NCBI GenBank assembly: GCA_011634665.1
Contig: WAEK01000008.1
Coordinates: 1,853,501-1,917,500, forward strand
Origin: Mortierella sp. BCC40632
Lineage: Eukaryota; Mortierellomycota; Mortierellomycetes; Mortierellales; Mortierellaceae
Length of the DNA: 64,000 bases
Direction of reading: 5' to 3'
Shown here: positions 54,569-64,000 of the stretch, piece by piece
How the letters are laid out: each line of letters begins with the position of its first letter
How positions within the stretch are numbered: position 1 is the stretch's first letter
Translations under genes and position numbers: made by a program
The notes under the pieces: generated by a model
The model's input: only the letters and a program-made list of their open reading frames with translations
Told to the model about the DNA's origin: nothing
The model's database searches: none

Positions 54569-56287
54569 TTACAGGTACCGGAGCTCGTCTTCATCAATCT
54601 CTCCTTCCTCCTCCTCTTCCCCTTCATCATCATACGAATGTATAATCCTACCCGTCGGGGAGGTCAACACATCCGAAGTCAATCCCGGCATTGTTGCCGT
54701 CATCGTCGTCGTTGTCGCAGACGAGGTCGGTCGGGTCTTTCGAAGCTCTCGCCAATCCATCTCGCGTAACAATCGATCTTCTTCTTCCTCTTCTTCTTCT
54801 CCTCGATCTTCATCCATCGTTCCACTGCTCATGCTCTTTCCTGACTCGGCCGTCGCTCCTCCAGGGACTGGGACGGTCGAGGACGAAGCATTAGTCGATA
54901 ACTCTGCATGGGGTATCCGTGGCGTCTCGTCTACTGGGATCAATTCAAAGAACCCTCCTGCCTCGGTCGCATCGCTTAGACTAGGGGTCAACGAACTTCG
55001 ACGTTCTAGAACTGCTCCTGCAATCACTCCTCCTACTGCCGCAGCGCCAATGCCGACTGCGCCTGGCCCTGATCCTGGTCCTGATCCTGATCCTGCGCCT
55101 AGTCCGGCTCCTGCGGTCACTCCTGCATTGATGTTGGGCAATGGTTTGCTTTGGATATAAGAACTACGAGGGACATAGGGCACGGGACTAGAGACCGAGC
55201 TCGCCGGGCCAGAGGTTGGAAGAGACACGCCTGGATGCTGTTGGTACATGGACCATGTTCCTGGAGGCCCTGTACTAGGAGGCACTTGACTCGGAGAACC
55301 ATATCCCATCGGAGCAGGAGGCGACATGGAGTTGTAGACACTTTGACCGTACATGGACTGGACAGGAGTGGTCGAAGTCGAGAAAGATTGAGAGAGTGGA
55401 CGCGAGTTGGGGAAGGATGGCAAAGGGGATTGTGATCGGATCTGAGGTCCGAGGGGAGGAGAAATACCGGGGACAATCGTGGCATCGGATTGAAATCGTT
55501 GTGGTTGAGCATGAGCATGCGAATGCGAAGCGTCGTCATGGTGTCGTTTGAACTCGTGAAAACCGCGTTCGTCTTCACTGATACCACCTCCGCTCCCAGT
55601 ACTGGCCCGCATAAAGGGTTGCTTTCCTTCCATGGCCTCGGCCTCGCCCATACTTCGAGCACTCACCCCTCCCGCGTCTCGTGCAGAGGCCTTTCGACCG
55701 AGACGGCGACGCCGGACCAACAACGCGATGAGCACAAGTGCAATCAAGGCCACGCCGCCAAGCACGCCGCCCACGACCGCACCGACGGGAAATTCACTCT
55801 TTTTCTCGTTATGGGTGGTGGATGGAAACTCAGTGGCTCCATCTTGCGAGTGGGTGGGGTCTGGCTGGCTGAAGGTGACGGTGAAGGCGGGCTGGGTGAG
55901 GGTGGGGGTGGCAAGGGCGGTGGGGTGGCAAGGGTGGAGCCGGGCTGGTCTGAATGCAAAGGTGAGGACACACTGCTGGAGGGAATAGCCCCGTTCTGTA
56001 TGAGAGAGGTCGTGGGTAGGGAAATTTGGTGGACCGCCACTCCGGGTCGTGTCGACCAGGAGGGAAAGTTTGCCGGCCATGAGTGAAGATGGAGTAAGAA
56101 GGAGCCAGAGGAGGAGGAGAGGAAAGGAGAGGAGGAGGAGAGGAGGAGAGGAGGAGGAGCTGCGTGGACGAAAGAAAAGGCGTGGATGTGTGGATATGTG
56201 AGCAAAGACGAATGGTGGGAGTGGACAGAGCAGAGAAAGAAACGAAAGAAGAAAAAAAAAAAAAAAAAATGACTGAAAGCGCATCAT
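54569..56287 (-). CDS. Single-pass membrane protein with disordered cytoplasmic tail (up to 572 aa)
   Basis: Unrecognised plasma-membrane-type protein. One clear membrane segment at about residues 167-190 (VGAVVGGVLGGVALIALVLI) is followed by the stop-transfer cluster VRRRR and a long cytoplasmic part: Ser/Pro/Tyr-rich (QSMYGQSVYNSMSPPAPMGY), a Gly/Ala-rich stretch, and an acidic end (GEIDEDELRYL). The ectodomain is short. As read, the N-terminus (MMRFQSFFFFFFLLSFLSLL) would be a signal peptide, but six Phe come from a poly-A/T tract, and residues 48-64 are another Leu run from CT-rich DNA. A second long Ser/Pro-rich frame overlaps the ectodomain (55744-56205), so an upstream exon or a start at Met70 is possible. 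Middle and C-terminal parts are secure; the first 150 residues are not. Layout resembles fungal wall-sensor-like proteins; no function claimed. Confidence 0.7.
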   Translation of the reverse strand: MMRFQSFFFFFFLLSFLSLLCPLPPFVFAHISTHPRLFFRPRSSSSSPPLLLLSFPLLLLWLLLTPSSLMAGKLSLLVDTTRSGGPPNFPTHDLSHTERGYSLQQCVLTFAFRPARLHPCHPTALATPTLTQPAFTVTFSQPDPTHSQDGATEFPSTTHNEKKSEFPVGAVVGGVLGGVALIALVLIALLVRRRRLGRKASARDAGGVSARSMGEAEAMEGKQPFMRASTGSGGGISEDERGFHEFKRHHDDASHSHAHAQPQRFQSDATIVPGISPPLGPQIRSQSPLPSFPNSRPLSQSFSTSTTPVQSMYGQSVYNSMSPPAPMGYGSPSQVPPSTGPPGTWSMYQQHPGVSLPTSGPASSVSSPVPYVPRSSYIQSKPLPNINAGVTAGAGLGAGSGSGPGSGPGAVGIGAAAVGGVIAGAVLERRSSLTPSLSDATEAGGFFELIPVDETPRIPHAELSTNASSSTVPVPGGATAESGKSMSSGTMDEDRGEEEEEEEDRLLREMDWRELRKTRPTSSATTTTMTATMPGLTSDVLTSPTGRIIHSYDDEGEEEEEGEIDEDELRYL

Positions 56288-56289
56288 CC

Positions 56290-57920
56290 TGTCGGTCCAT
56301 CGTCCTGTCGGTCACCACCCTTTCTTTACTCTCCCTCGCCCCCATCCATCATCCTTGTTCGCCGCGCCTCGACCCTCCCCGTCCACTCCACAGGGCTGTG
56401 CACCACAAGTAAATATAGCGCGAACTTGACCAGACTGATGGTCCCTTCTTTCTCGGCCACAATGTGTGTGTCTGTGTGTATGTGCGGCCTAAATCTACGC
56501 CAGGCTATTCGCTCAAAAGGGAGGAAGCATCCCGTCACCAGACCGAAGGTCTCTTTCTCTTTCTCTTTTTGACTGTTGCCATCGAGAGGATGACGATGAT
56601 GCTACCGATGCGGCAACAAACAGGCGGATCGAACATGGCCGCCCTCCTGTTCTACCTACATGCTGCGATACCCATCTTTTTCCTCCTTTTTTTTTCTCGT
56701 CTCCTATCTACTCTGTTTTTTTTTTTTTTATGAAGATGAAGACCAACCTTTTCAAGAGAGCAAAAAGTCTTGCTTGAAAGCAGCCTTGAGGCAGTGTCTG
56801 TATCTGCGGAGTGGACGTGGCCTAAATAAACAACTCGCCTCCATGGAGTTGTTGTTTCTTTGCACGACACTGAGAAGGACAACGGAGAAGGTGTTTTTTT
56901 TTTGTGTCCTCGCAAACAAAAAGAAAAGAAAAGAAAGAAAGAAAAAGGGTCAAGTGAAGCGTGAGGATGGGCCGAGAAGCAGGATCCGTGCTCCCCCCTC
57001 CCTCGCCCTTCCATCGAGAGACGAGGCGTCGATCAGAGATATAGCGGAACAACCCTTTTTATACCCTTTCCCTTAGTCTGGCCTCTTTCTTTCATTCTTC
57101 CTCTTTCTCTCACTCTTTGCACTTTTTTTTTTTCCTCCGCATATTTTCCCACCTTACACTTCTGGCGCCGTCAAAAACACCCCCTTTGCTCCTGGAAAAC
57201 GGTCTAGAAAGAAAAGAATAGGCTAAAAAAAAGGAAGGAGGGAGGGAGGGAGGGAGAGAGGGAGGGAGAAGAAGTCCCTCTTGTGCATGAAGGACAAGAG
57301 CGTGTGAGAGAGAGAGTATGAAAGAGTGAACCCGCGCAAACGACTCTGGCCACTGACTTCTGGCCTTTCTACGATCCGCCCAATTGGAACAACGGGGCTG
57401 TGCCCCCTCCCCCCTCCTCTCCCCTCAGCCATCTTTCTTTCTCCTTCTCTCACACACATGAGAGTGAAAGAATGAAAAGGGAGAGAGAGAGCCCTCTTCT
57501 CTTCTTCAACAACGAGCTTTTATTTTCACCTGAAAGACGCGCGCACAGAACCAGAAATTTTCTTTTGGCTCTCTTTTCTCCAGATCTCTGTTCGTGATCG
57601 ATCTCTTATTGCACAGACGCTCGGTCACCACTGTCTTTACTATGCCAGATCTGGCAGGATCCAAGATAAAGTTACAAATAAAACCCTCCTCAAAAAAAAA
57701 AAAAAAAAAAAAGTTGTGAGGTATCCAGACTTTGTTATTGGGTTGTCTTTTTTTGCTTTTTTTTTTACGCCTATGACTTTTTTTTTCTTTTTCGAATTCT
57801 TTTTCGAATTCTTTGAAGAGGTGATGGGGAGGCATGGGGTTGTTTTTCTCTCTCTTCTTTTTTTTTTTTTTTTTTTTCCCGCTCCTCTTTCAGACTCTTT
57901 TTCTTTCTTTTTTTGTCAAT
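56290..57920. other. Intergenic between membrane-protein and kinase genes
   Basis: Promoter side of the minus-strand membrane-protein gene (TATA-like CTATATTTAC at about 56408) and the terminator side of the kinase gene. Many poly-T and CT tracts; no supported gene. Confidence 0.5.
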
Positions 57921-57927
57921 AAATAGC

Positions 57928-60900
57928 TTAGAATCCTGGAAAGAATGATCCTAACTCATCCATCTCGCTTACAGGATACACTCCATACTGTTCCGCATCC
58001 TCAGGATAATCATCAAAATTGCTTGCATCGCCTTCGCCCAGAATAGTCGGTCGGTACGGTGCCTCGATCTGTCGACTATACACCATGTCCCAATTCACTC
58101 CTTCGAACCACACATGATTCTTAATGTCCTGTGCCCCTCCTCTCAAATTACCATATCGTTTGGTCAAATCCGCCGTCAACAATCGTTTCAAGAGATCCTT
58201 GAGTTGTGGTGTAAAGAAGGGTGGGTACTTGACCTTGCCTGCCATAATCTTGCCATACAACTTGATATGATCCTCGTCAAAGAAGGGTGGGTATCCTGCA
58301 CACATTTCAAACATCAACACGCCCATCGACCACCAATCCACTGCTTTTCCATATCCCTTGGACTGAATGATTTCGGGTGCCAAATAGTCGGGAGTACCGC
58401 AGAGTGTCCAGGTCATGTTCTGTGGCACATGCTTTGCAAATCCAAAGTCCGTGATCTTGATATGACCCATCGAGTCCAGCAAAAGATTCTCAGGCTTGAG
58501 GTCGCGGTAGATGACTGCGTGCGAGTGCAAGTACTCTAGTGCCAAGAGCACTTCACAAGTGTAGAAACGTGCCACATGCTCTGGGAAACGCTATTCAAGA
58601 AAATAATAATAAAAAAAAAAACCAGGGACAGGTTACTAACACAATTCCTATGCCTTATCTTTTTCTTTTTTTCTTTTCCTGCCTGTTCGACCCTCTCCGC
58701 TTTGTCGGGCTCCCAATCTCCTGCAGATAGGTTGTTGTAGACCGGCGTTGCTTTTTCCAAATAAAAAAGGTAACGTGTCGTCCAAATATCGAAGCAAGGG
58801 GTAGAGCTCTGTCGTTCTCTTTTGTACAAAAGAGAGAAAAAAAAAAAAAAGAAAGAGAAAGAAAGAGAGAAAGAGAGAAAGAACGTGGTGACCTTGGCCA
58901 CACTGTCCCTGAAGACTCCGTACACTTTCTCCCCCTTTAGACGACGAGATACCGGAGTATTCTTTTTCTTTTTTCAGGTCATCGTCCAGGTCTAATTATA
59001 GTGCTCCAAGTTGACCCCGGGGATCCATGGGTTCTCCTTTCCTCCTGCAGACCTTTTTGTCGGACCAATCGAACGGAGCATGATTCTCTCCAAAAAGTCG
59101 CGTCCTCACCCACGTGCGTGTGAGAGCGGACCTGAACCAAAGGACATGGATGCCAAGTTTTTTTTTTTTTTTTTGCTGTTGTTGTTGGCCATAATTACAA
59201 CCATAGCCAGACTCATGACAAGAAGAAAAATAGAGAGAAAGAGAGCTCCACCAGAGACCATTCTCAATGGGATCTTCTTGTCCGAGCACATTACAATTAT
59301 GAACGGCTATTGGCTCATCTCGCTCAAAGTATGAACACATCTGTGCTCACAACCTTTTTTTTTTTTTTTTTTTTTTCTCTTTCTCTTTCTTTTTCTTTCT
59401 TTTTCTCTCTCGCTCGCACAATCTCGATCTCTAGTCCAAAAGAAATCCTTCTACTCATGAGACGCGTGCGTTACTATTTGCACACAAACACGCGAGCCTA
59501 TCCTTTCTCCTCATCTCTACATCTCATATCTCGTTGACTCGAGCGTCACCCATTCATCTCACTCCTCCCCCCTCTCCCCAACAATCCTCCTGCTCTCGAG
59601 ATTACATGCCAGCTGGACAAGCTCTTGAAGCAAGGGAAAGACAGGGGGAAGGGTGAAGAGGGGGGACAAGGAGAGGATGAGGCAGGGTGGGGAAAGGTGG
59701 GGGAGAGACAGAGAAGGCAGACACGAGCAAAAAAGAACAAAAGTGGCCAACTTCATGCAAAAAAAAAAGGGTGAAAACGAAAAAGAGTCCTCTTTCCAAA
59801 AATAAAGTAAACAGCCCAAAAGGTCAAAAGGCCACATCCTGCGCGTTTTGCCTGTCATTCGACTTTTGACACCCCCCGCGCGCCTCCTCTCTCCCCCTCC
59901 TCTTCCTCTTTGTCCTACTCCTCTTCTTTTGCCGCCCTTTAACAGAGGAGGAACAGAGAACAGGGTGAGAGAAAAAAAAAAAAAAAGGGAAAGAAGGAAA
60001 GAAAAAGAAAGGAAGGGGCGATGCCTTGGCGGCAATGCACCTGGCGGCAGAGAGACATTTTCGAGGAGAGGGCAGGGTGGAATGGGGCGGAGAGACATCA
60101 AGGACGGTCTCAAAACGGGGCCTGTTGTACTCCCAGCACTCATACCATGCCTTTGCCCTCTCCTCCTCTCTTCCGTCACCTCATCTCATCCTCCGTGCCC
60201 CCCCCCCAGCCGCAATCAAAAAAAAAAAAAATGGAAATGCGTGGTGCACGACCCCCCTCTTGTAACTTGAAGGCGATGCCTATCTTGTTGTGATGACCTT
60301 TTTTTATCTCGCGGACTGGACTCGGGCCACGGACATGGCCCAAGTTCTCTCTTGGGCGTACAGGTACCGACTCGCTTTTTTTTTTTTTTTTTTTCGCCGC
60401 CCCTTTCCTTGTTGCATTTTGGATCTTGAACACAAAAAGAAAAAGAGTACTGACCTTGGCCAACACACCCCTTCTCTCAGTCCAAAAAAACTCTTTTTTT
60501 TTTCCCGTCCTTTCTTTCTCTCCCCTCCTCTCCTTCTTCTCTCATCCACCCTCCACCCGGACCGAGGATCGCGCTTTCCGATGACCATCTGCCTCGGTCC
60601 TTCTTGCTGCTCAGATGTATAAAAGAAAGAAAGAAAGAAAGAAAGAAAGAAAAAGGCCCGACGCCAGACCCTAAGTTTTGCTCACGCACGCATGAAAAAA
60701 AAAAAAAAAAAAAAAAAAAGGTCCTAAAAAAAAAAAAAAAAAAAATGTGTGTATATCATCTTGAGAGATCTTCTCGTGCTCGTTCGCTCACTCATGGTGG
60801 AAGGAACGAGAAAGAACCGTGCCAAGTCATAAAATAGCCATAATAGAATAGAACAACATATAAGAAAAAAAAAAAGTGAGCATCCGCATAACAAACAAGT

Positions 60901-61467
60901 CATTTGCAGCAACCAGAGTGAACGATTGCTCGGGTTTGGCCGATTGTTTTTGGGAGCGCGGGAGGAGAGAGAAAAAGAAAAAAAAAAAAAAAAAAAGTAA
61001 AAGAAGAGGAAGAGGACGAAAAGGATGTACAAAACACACACGCGCGCACACACACACATTACACTCACGCACGCACACACACAAGATGATGAACAAAAAG
61101 ATCGGATTGCTCCGCTTCGGCCACGACTCTCTTTTTTTGGTCCAACGACAATAACCACGCACTAACATACACACACACACACACACATGTCGTCGAGAAC
61201 GAGGATGTGGGTATTATCAAACGAGTTGATAATAAAGAGAGAGAGAAAAAAAAGAGCTTCTCTCAACTCTCACTGTCGGCATTAAAATAAACCTTGGTGC
61301 ACTCTCTCTCTCTCTCTCTCTCTCTCTTGGTTGACATTGACACGAGCACGTCCAATGCATCCGACATTGAACGCTCAGAAAGTGAGGAGCGAAATAATAA
61401 AAGAACAAAAAAAAAAAAAATTGCGCGTGGACGCCTTGGTCGGATAACAGCACCAAACGTGGTTACT

Positions 61468-61503
<36 letters not shown>

Positions 61504-63127
61504 TCCTGCTCTTTGCTTCAAGTATATGTCCTGCGATACATCCATCCATCCATCCAGAGAATGGAAAAAAAAATGGGAAAAAGAGTAATGCCTTTTCGGT
61601 CTTTTTTTTTCCCCTTTCCTTTCCTTCCTGGAGTCCTTTGCTTTCCTGCCCATTTTTTCTTCCTGTGTTGGAGTTTTTTTACTCATGCACAAGAAGAGAA
61701 AAAAAGAATAAAAAAAAAAAAAAAAGAATTGAAATGGGTCTTACCTGACTCTTTCGCAGGACAGTGAACAACTCGCCTCCGACAACATAATCCATGACCA
61801 TGTACAGGTTCCGTACATCCTGGAACGTGCCCCAGAGGTTGATCAGGAACGGATGTTCGACCCGTTCGAGGATCATCTTTTCGTTGTTCGTATGCTCCAC
61901 CTGCTTCAGACGCACTACCTCGGACTTTTTAAGGACCTTCATTGCATAGAACCTCGAGTTGAATCGGGATTGGACTAGGTGCACGCGACCAAACGAGCCT
62001 GTACCCAATGTCCTGTGGATACGAAAGTCATCCAGATTAAACTTGCGTCGGGTTGCTGCCTGCTGTGGCTGTTTAACGCGCTGTTGTTGTGGTTGCTGCT
62101 GCTGTTGTTGCTGCTGCTGTTGTGATGGTTGTTGTTGTTGTTGTTGTTGTTGCTGTTGTTGTAATTGTGTTTGCTGCTGTTGTTGCTGTTGCCTTGCTAA
62201 CTCGGCAAGTCTTTGCGCTTGCTGGGCTTGTGCTTGAGCTTGTGCTTGAGCTTGTGCTTGTGCTTGTGCTTGAGCCTGGGCCTGTTGTTGTTGCAATAAT
62301 TGTTGTTGCTGAACATCTGTTACCTGACCTTGAAGTCGTTGCTGTTGCTGACCCTGTTGTAAAAACTGTTGTTGCTTTTGGAGCTCAAGTTGCTGCTGTT
62401 GCTCCAACAACTGTTGACGTTCTGAAAGGGTTGAATCTGCAGAGACCATCTCGGCAGACGGTGAGCCGGAATTGTCGATGGAAATGGTGCCGAAGTTGCC
62501 GCTACAGCTGCTGTGCTTGAGTCGGGGCTGAATCTGGTTCTGATGGACGAGGTCGGGCTGACCCTGAATGGAACGTCGTTGGTGTTGCTGTTGTTGTTGT
62601 TGTTGGTAGTGGTTGTTGTTACCGTTACCGTTGGTGTTGGTGTTATTGTTGTTGTTGTTGGGATGGTGATGGTGGTGGTGATGGTTATGGCTATGGTTGT
62701 GACTATGGTGGTGTTGGTGTTGGTGATGGTTGTTTAGGATGGAGTCTTGCAGGGCGTAGGCAGGGATGCCGGATGAGGAGCCAGAGTAAAGTCCGGATGA
62801 AGCGGAGAGACAAGAAGGGGAGCTGGCAGAGCTTGTGGTGCTAGTGCTGGAGCGATAGTGAGCCGAGGCTGGGAAGAAGAAGAGAAAAAGATAAATGAAG
62901 GGAGAAAGAGAGAGCGTGAGTGAGAGTGAGAGAGAGAGAGAGAGAAAGAGAGAGCGCGAGCGAGAGAATGGATGGATGGAAGGTAGGAGAAAAGAGAAGA
63001 AGAAGAGAAGAGAAAGAGAGTGAGAAAGAGAAAGAGAGCGCCGCGCCGCCGCCGTGTGCGTGCGTGTGTGCGTAACGCGCGCGTGCAGGGACGGAAACAG
63101 ACAGACAGGGCGAGTCCCCGGATCCAT
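57928..63127 (-). CDS. cAMP-dependent protein kinase catalytic subunit, Gln-rich N-terminus (about 681 aa, 2 exons)
   Basis: Ser/Thr kinase of the cAMP pathway. Exon 1 is 61745-63127 (start uncertain) and exon 2 is 57928-58590, joined by GT-AG at [17 protein letters not shown] in phase 0; this is a known motif of PKA, so the junction is secure. Kinase landmarks: [21 protein letters not shown] with the ATP-binding Lys, [34 protein letters not shown], activation-loop Thr in [14 protein letters not shown], and a C-terminal tail with the hydrophobic motif FFPGF at the end. Before the kinase domain lie about 365 residues, largely His/Asn/Gln runs and an Ala-Gln repeat. The extreme N-terminus (MDPGTRPVC, then Ser/Leu/Phe runs from CT-rich DNA) is probably leader; an acceptor-like CTTCTTCCCAG before ASAHYRSS near 62870 suggests a missing upstream exon. 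Confidence 0.9.
58591..61744 (-). other. Unusually long (3154 bp) intron of the PKA gene
   Basis: Donor GTAAGA at 61744 and acceptor TTGAATAG at 58591 (minus strand). Other introns in this window are 77-152 bp in the ALDH gene, about 110-670 in the rest. The intron contains dozens of poly-A/T tracts, CT (about 61308-61327, 61471-61501), CA (about 61041-61082, 61171-61188) and GAAA repeats (about 60624-60651), but no recognisable nested gene. Confidence 0.75.
62050..62420. repeat. Coding CAG/CAA and GCT-CAA repeats in PKA exon 1
   Basis: On the minus strand, several Gln runs separated by short linkers, plus an alternating Ala-Gln run of about ten pairs at about 62222-62282. CAA and CAG codons are mixed. 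Confidence 0.85.
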
Positions 63128-63129
63128 TT

Positions 63130-63162
63130 AAAACAACGTCGCATATGTATAAAACCCCCGTT

Positions 63163-63196
<34 letters not shown>

Positions 63197-63206
63197 TGAG
63201 AGAAAT

Positions 63207-63250
<44 letters not shown>

Positions 63251-64000
63251 AAAGAGAAAGAGAGAAAAAGTGGAATGAGAAATGAACGAAATGAGAGAAA
63301 TGAGAAAGAGAAGGATGATTGCAATGGATACCGATGGATAGAGACGAGGATGAAGAAAAGAAAAGAAAAGAAAAAAACGCGTTGAACAAAGAGAAGAAAA
63401 GAAGAAGAAGAAGAAGAAGAAGAAGAAGAGAGAGAAAAACCCCCTACTATTACCCCCCATTCTCAATCCAATGCTCCTCTTCCTCTTCCTTTTGCCTCTT
63501 CCCTCCCCCCTCCCTTTCTTCTTTCTTTCTCGGCAGAGTTGCACAACCAAGAGAGTGAGAGTGAGAGAGAGAGCAAGAGAAAGAGCAGGTGCAAGAGCAA
63601 AAAAGAAAGAAAAACAATATCAACTACAGCGACTACTCAGTAGTAACTCTCCCCAAAAAACTTCTGGGACCATGGACCATGATGAACCACCATGAGAGTA
63701 AGGGAAGGGCCGCAAAGGTATTTCGCAGAGCTGGTGCATGGCATGGCAATCCCGATATGACATCCATCCCATCCGAGCCAGCAAAAAAAAAATCCAGCTC
63801 AGACAGACAATGGTCTGAAAGGAGACACAAAAAGAAAAGCCGCCCACAGGAGGTAACAACAGGGACACTTTTCTCTCAATCTCTGGCTTTTTCTTTTTCT
63901 TTCTCTCTGCCTAGTCAAGCAGCCAACCCTTATTGCGCTTGGTCCACCTTTATCTCTCTCCCTTTTGGTCAAAAAGGCAAAAGGAAAAAAAAAAAAAAAA
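63130..64000. other. Upstream region of the PKA gene
   Basis: GA microsatellites at about 63163-63196 and 63209-63245, an AAG repeat at about 63401-63427, and poly-A at the very end. The kinase promoter and any first exon should be here or beyond the window; no TATA box could be assigned with confidence. Confidence 0.4.

Noticed and set aside
59559..60179. 206-codon frame inside the PKA intron
   Set aside because: Low-complexity Ser/Phe/Pro composition and no motif; no evidence for a nested gene.

Overview
The window looks like nuclear DNA of a filamentous early-diverging fungus, most likely Mortierellomycota (Mortierella-type). The reasons are GT-AG introns, pyrimidine-rich leaders, very many poly-A/poly-T and CT/GA tracts, fungal housekeeping genes, and degenerate LINE and tyrosine-recombinase elements of the kind common in those genomes. 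The taxon is inference; no marker gene is present.

There are two compartments. Bases 1 to about 35.6 kb are gene-poor and repeat-rich. They hold a dispersed and partly tandem set of tiny unrecognised genes (495, 9646, 13442, 16331, 18891, 21921, 25572) plus broken copies (about 19.7 kb, 23.65 kb). Most encode 50-93 residue, Pro/Gln/Asn/Ser/Glu-rich proteins, and each has a TATA-like box 50-215 bp upstream and a CT-rich leader. Three of them (MLPQ-type) lie in successive tandem units of about 2.5-2.9 kb between 15.2 and 22.5 kb, followed by a second pair of about 1.5 kb repeats up to about 25.3 kb. The same compartment has a Cys-rich secreted peptide gene (3833-4030, minus), a weaker secreted candidate (1710-1967, minus), two decayed LINE fragments (about 14.2-15.1 kb plus; 27.9-28.8 kb minus), an intact secreted alpha/beta hydrolase (29651-30433, minus), a frameshifted BTB gene relic (about 32.1-33.2 kb, minus) and a frameshifted tyrosine-recombinase relic (about 34.6-35.4 kb, plus).

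From about 35.9 kb to the end lies a conserved, gene-dense block: class-3 fatty aldehyde dehydrogenase (plus, 4 exons), a giant intronless F-box protein (plus), FGAM synthase of purine synthesis (minus, 3 exons), a C2-domain protein with an Asn-rich tail (minus, 5 exons), a single-pass membrane protein (minus), and the catalytic subunit of cAMP-dependent protein kinase (minus, 2 exons separated by an unusually long 3154-bp intron). They do not form one pathway.

The best candidate for something undescribed is the 26-kb cluster of rapidly diverging small genes: similar promoters, conserved short N-termini and variable, internally repeated C-termini. No function can be assigned from sequence. 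No tRNA, rRNA or CRISPR array was recognised. Splice sites were assigned by eye from consensus and reading frame.
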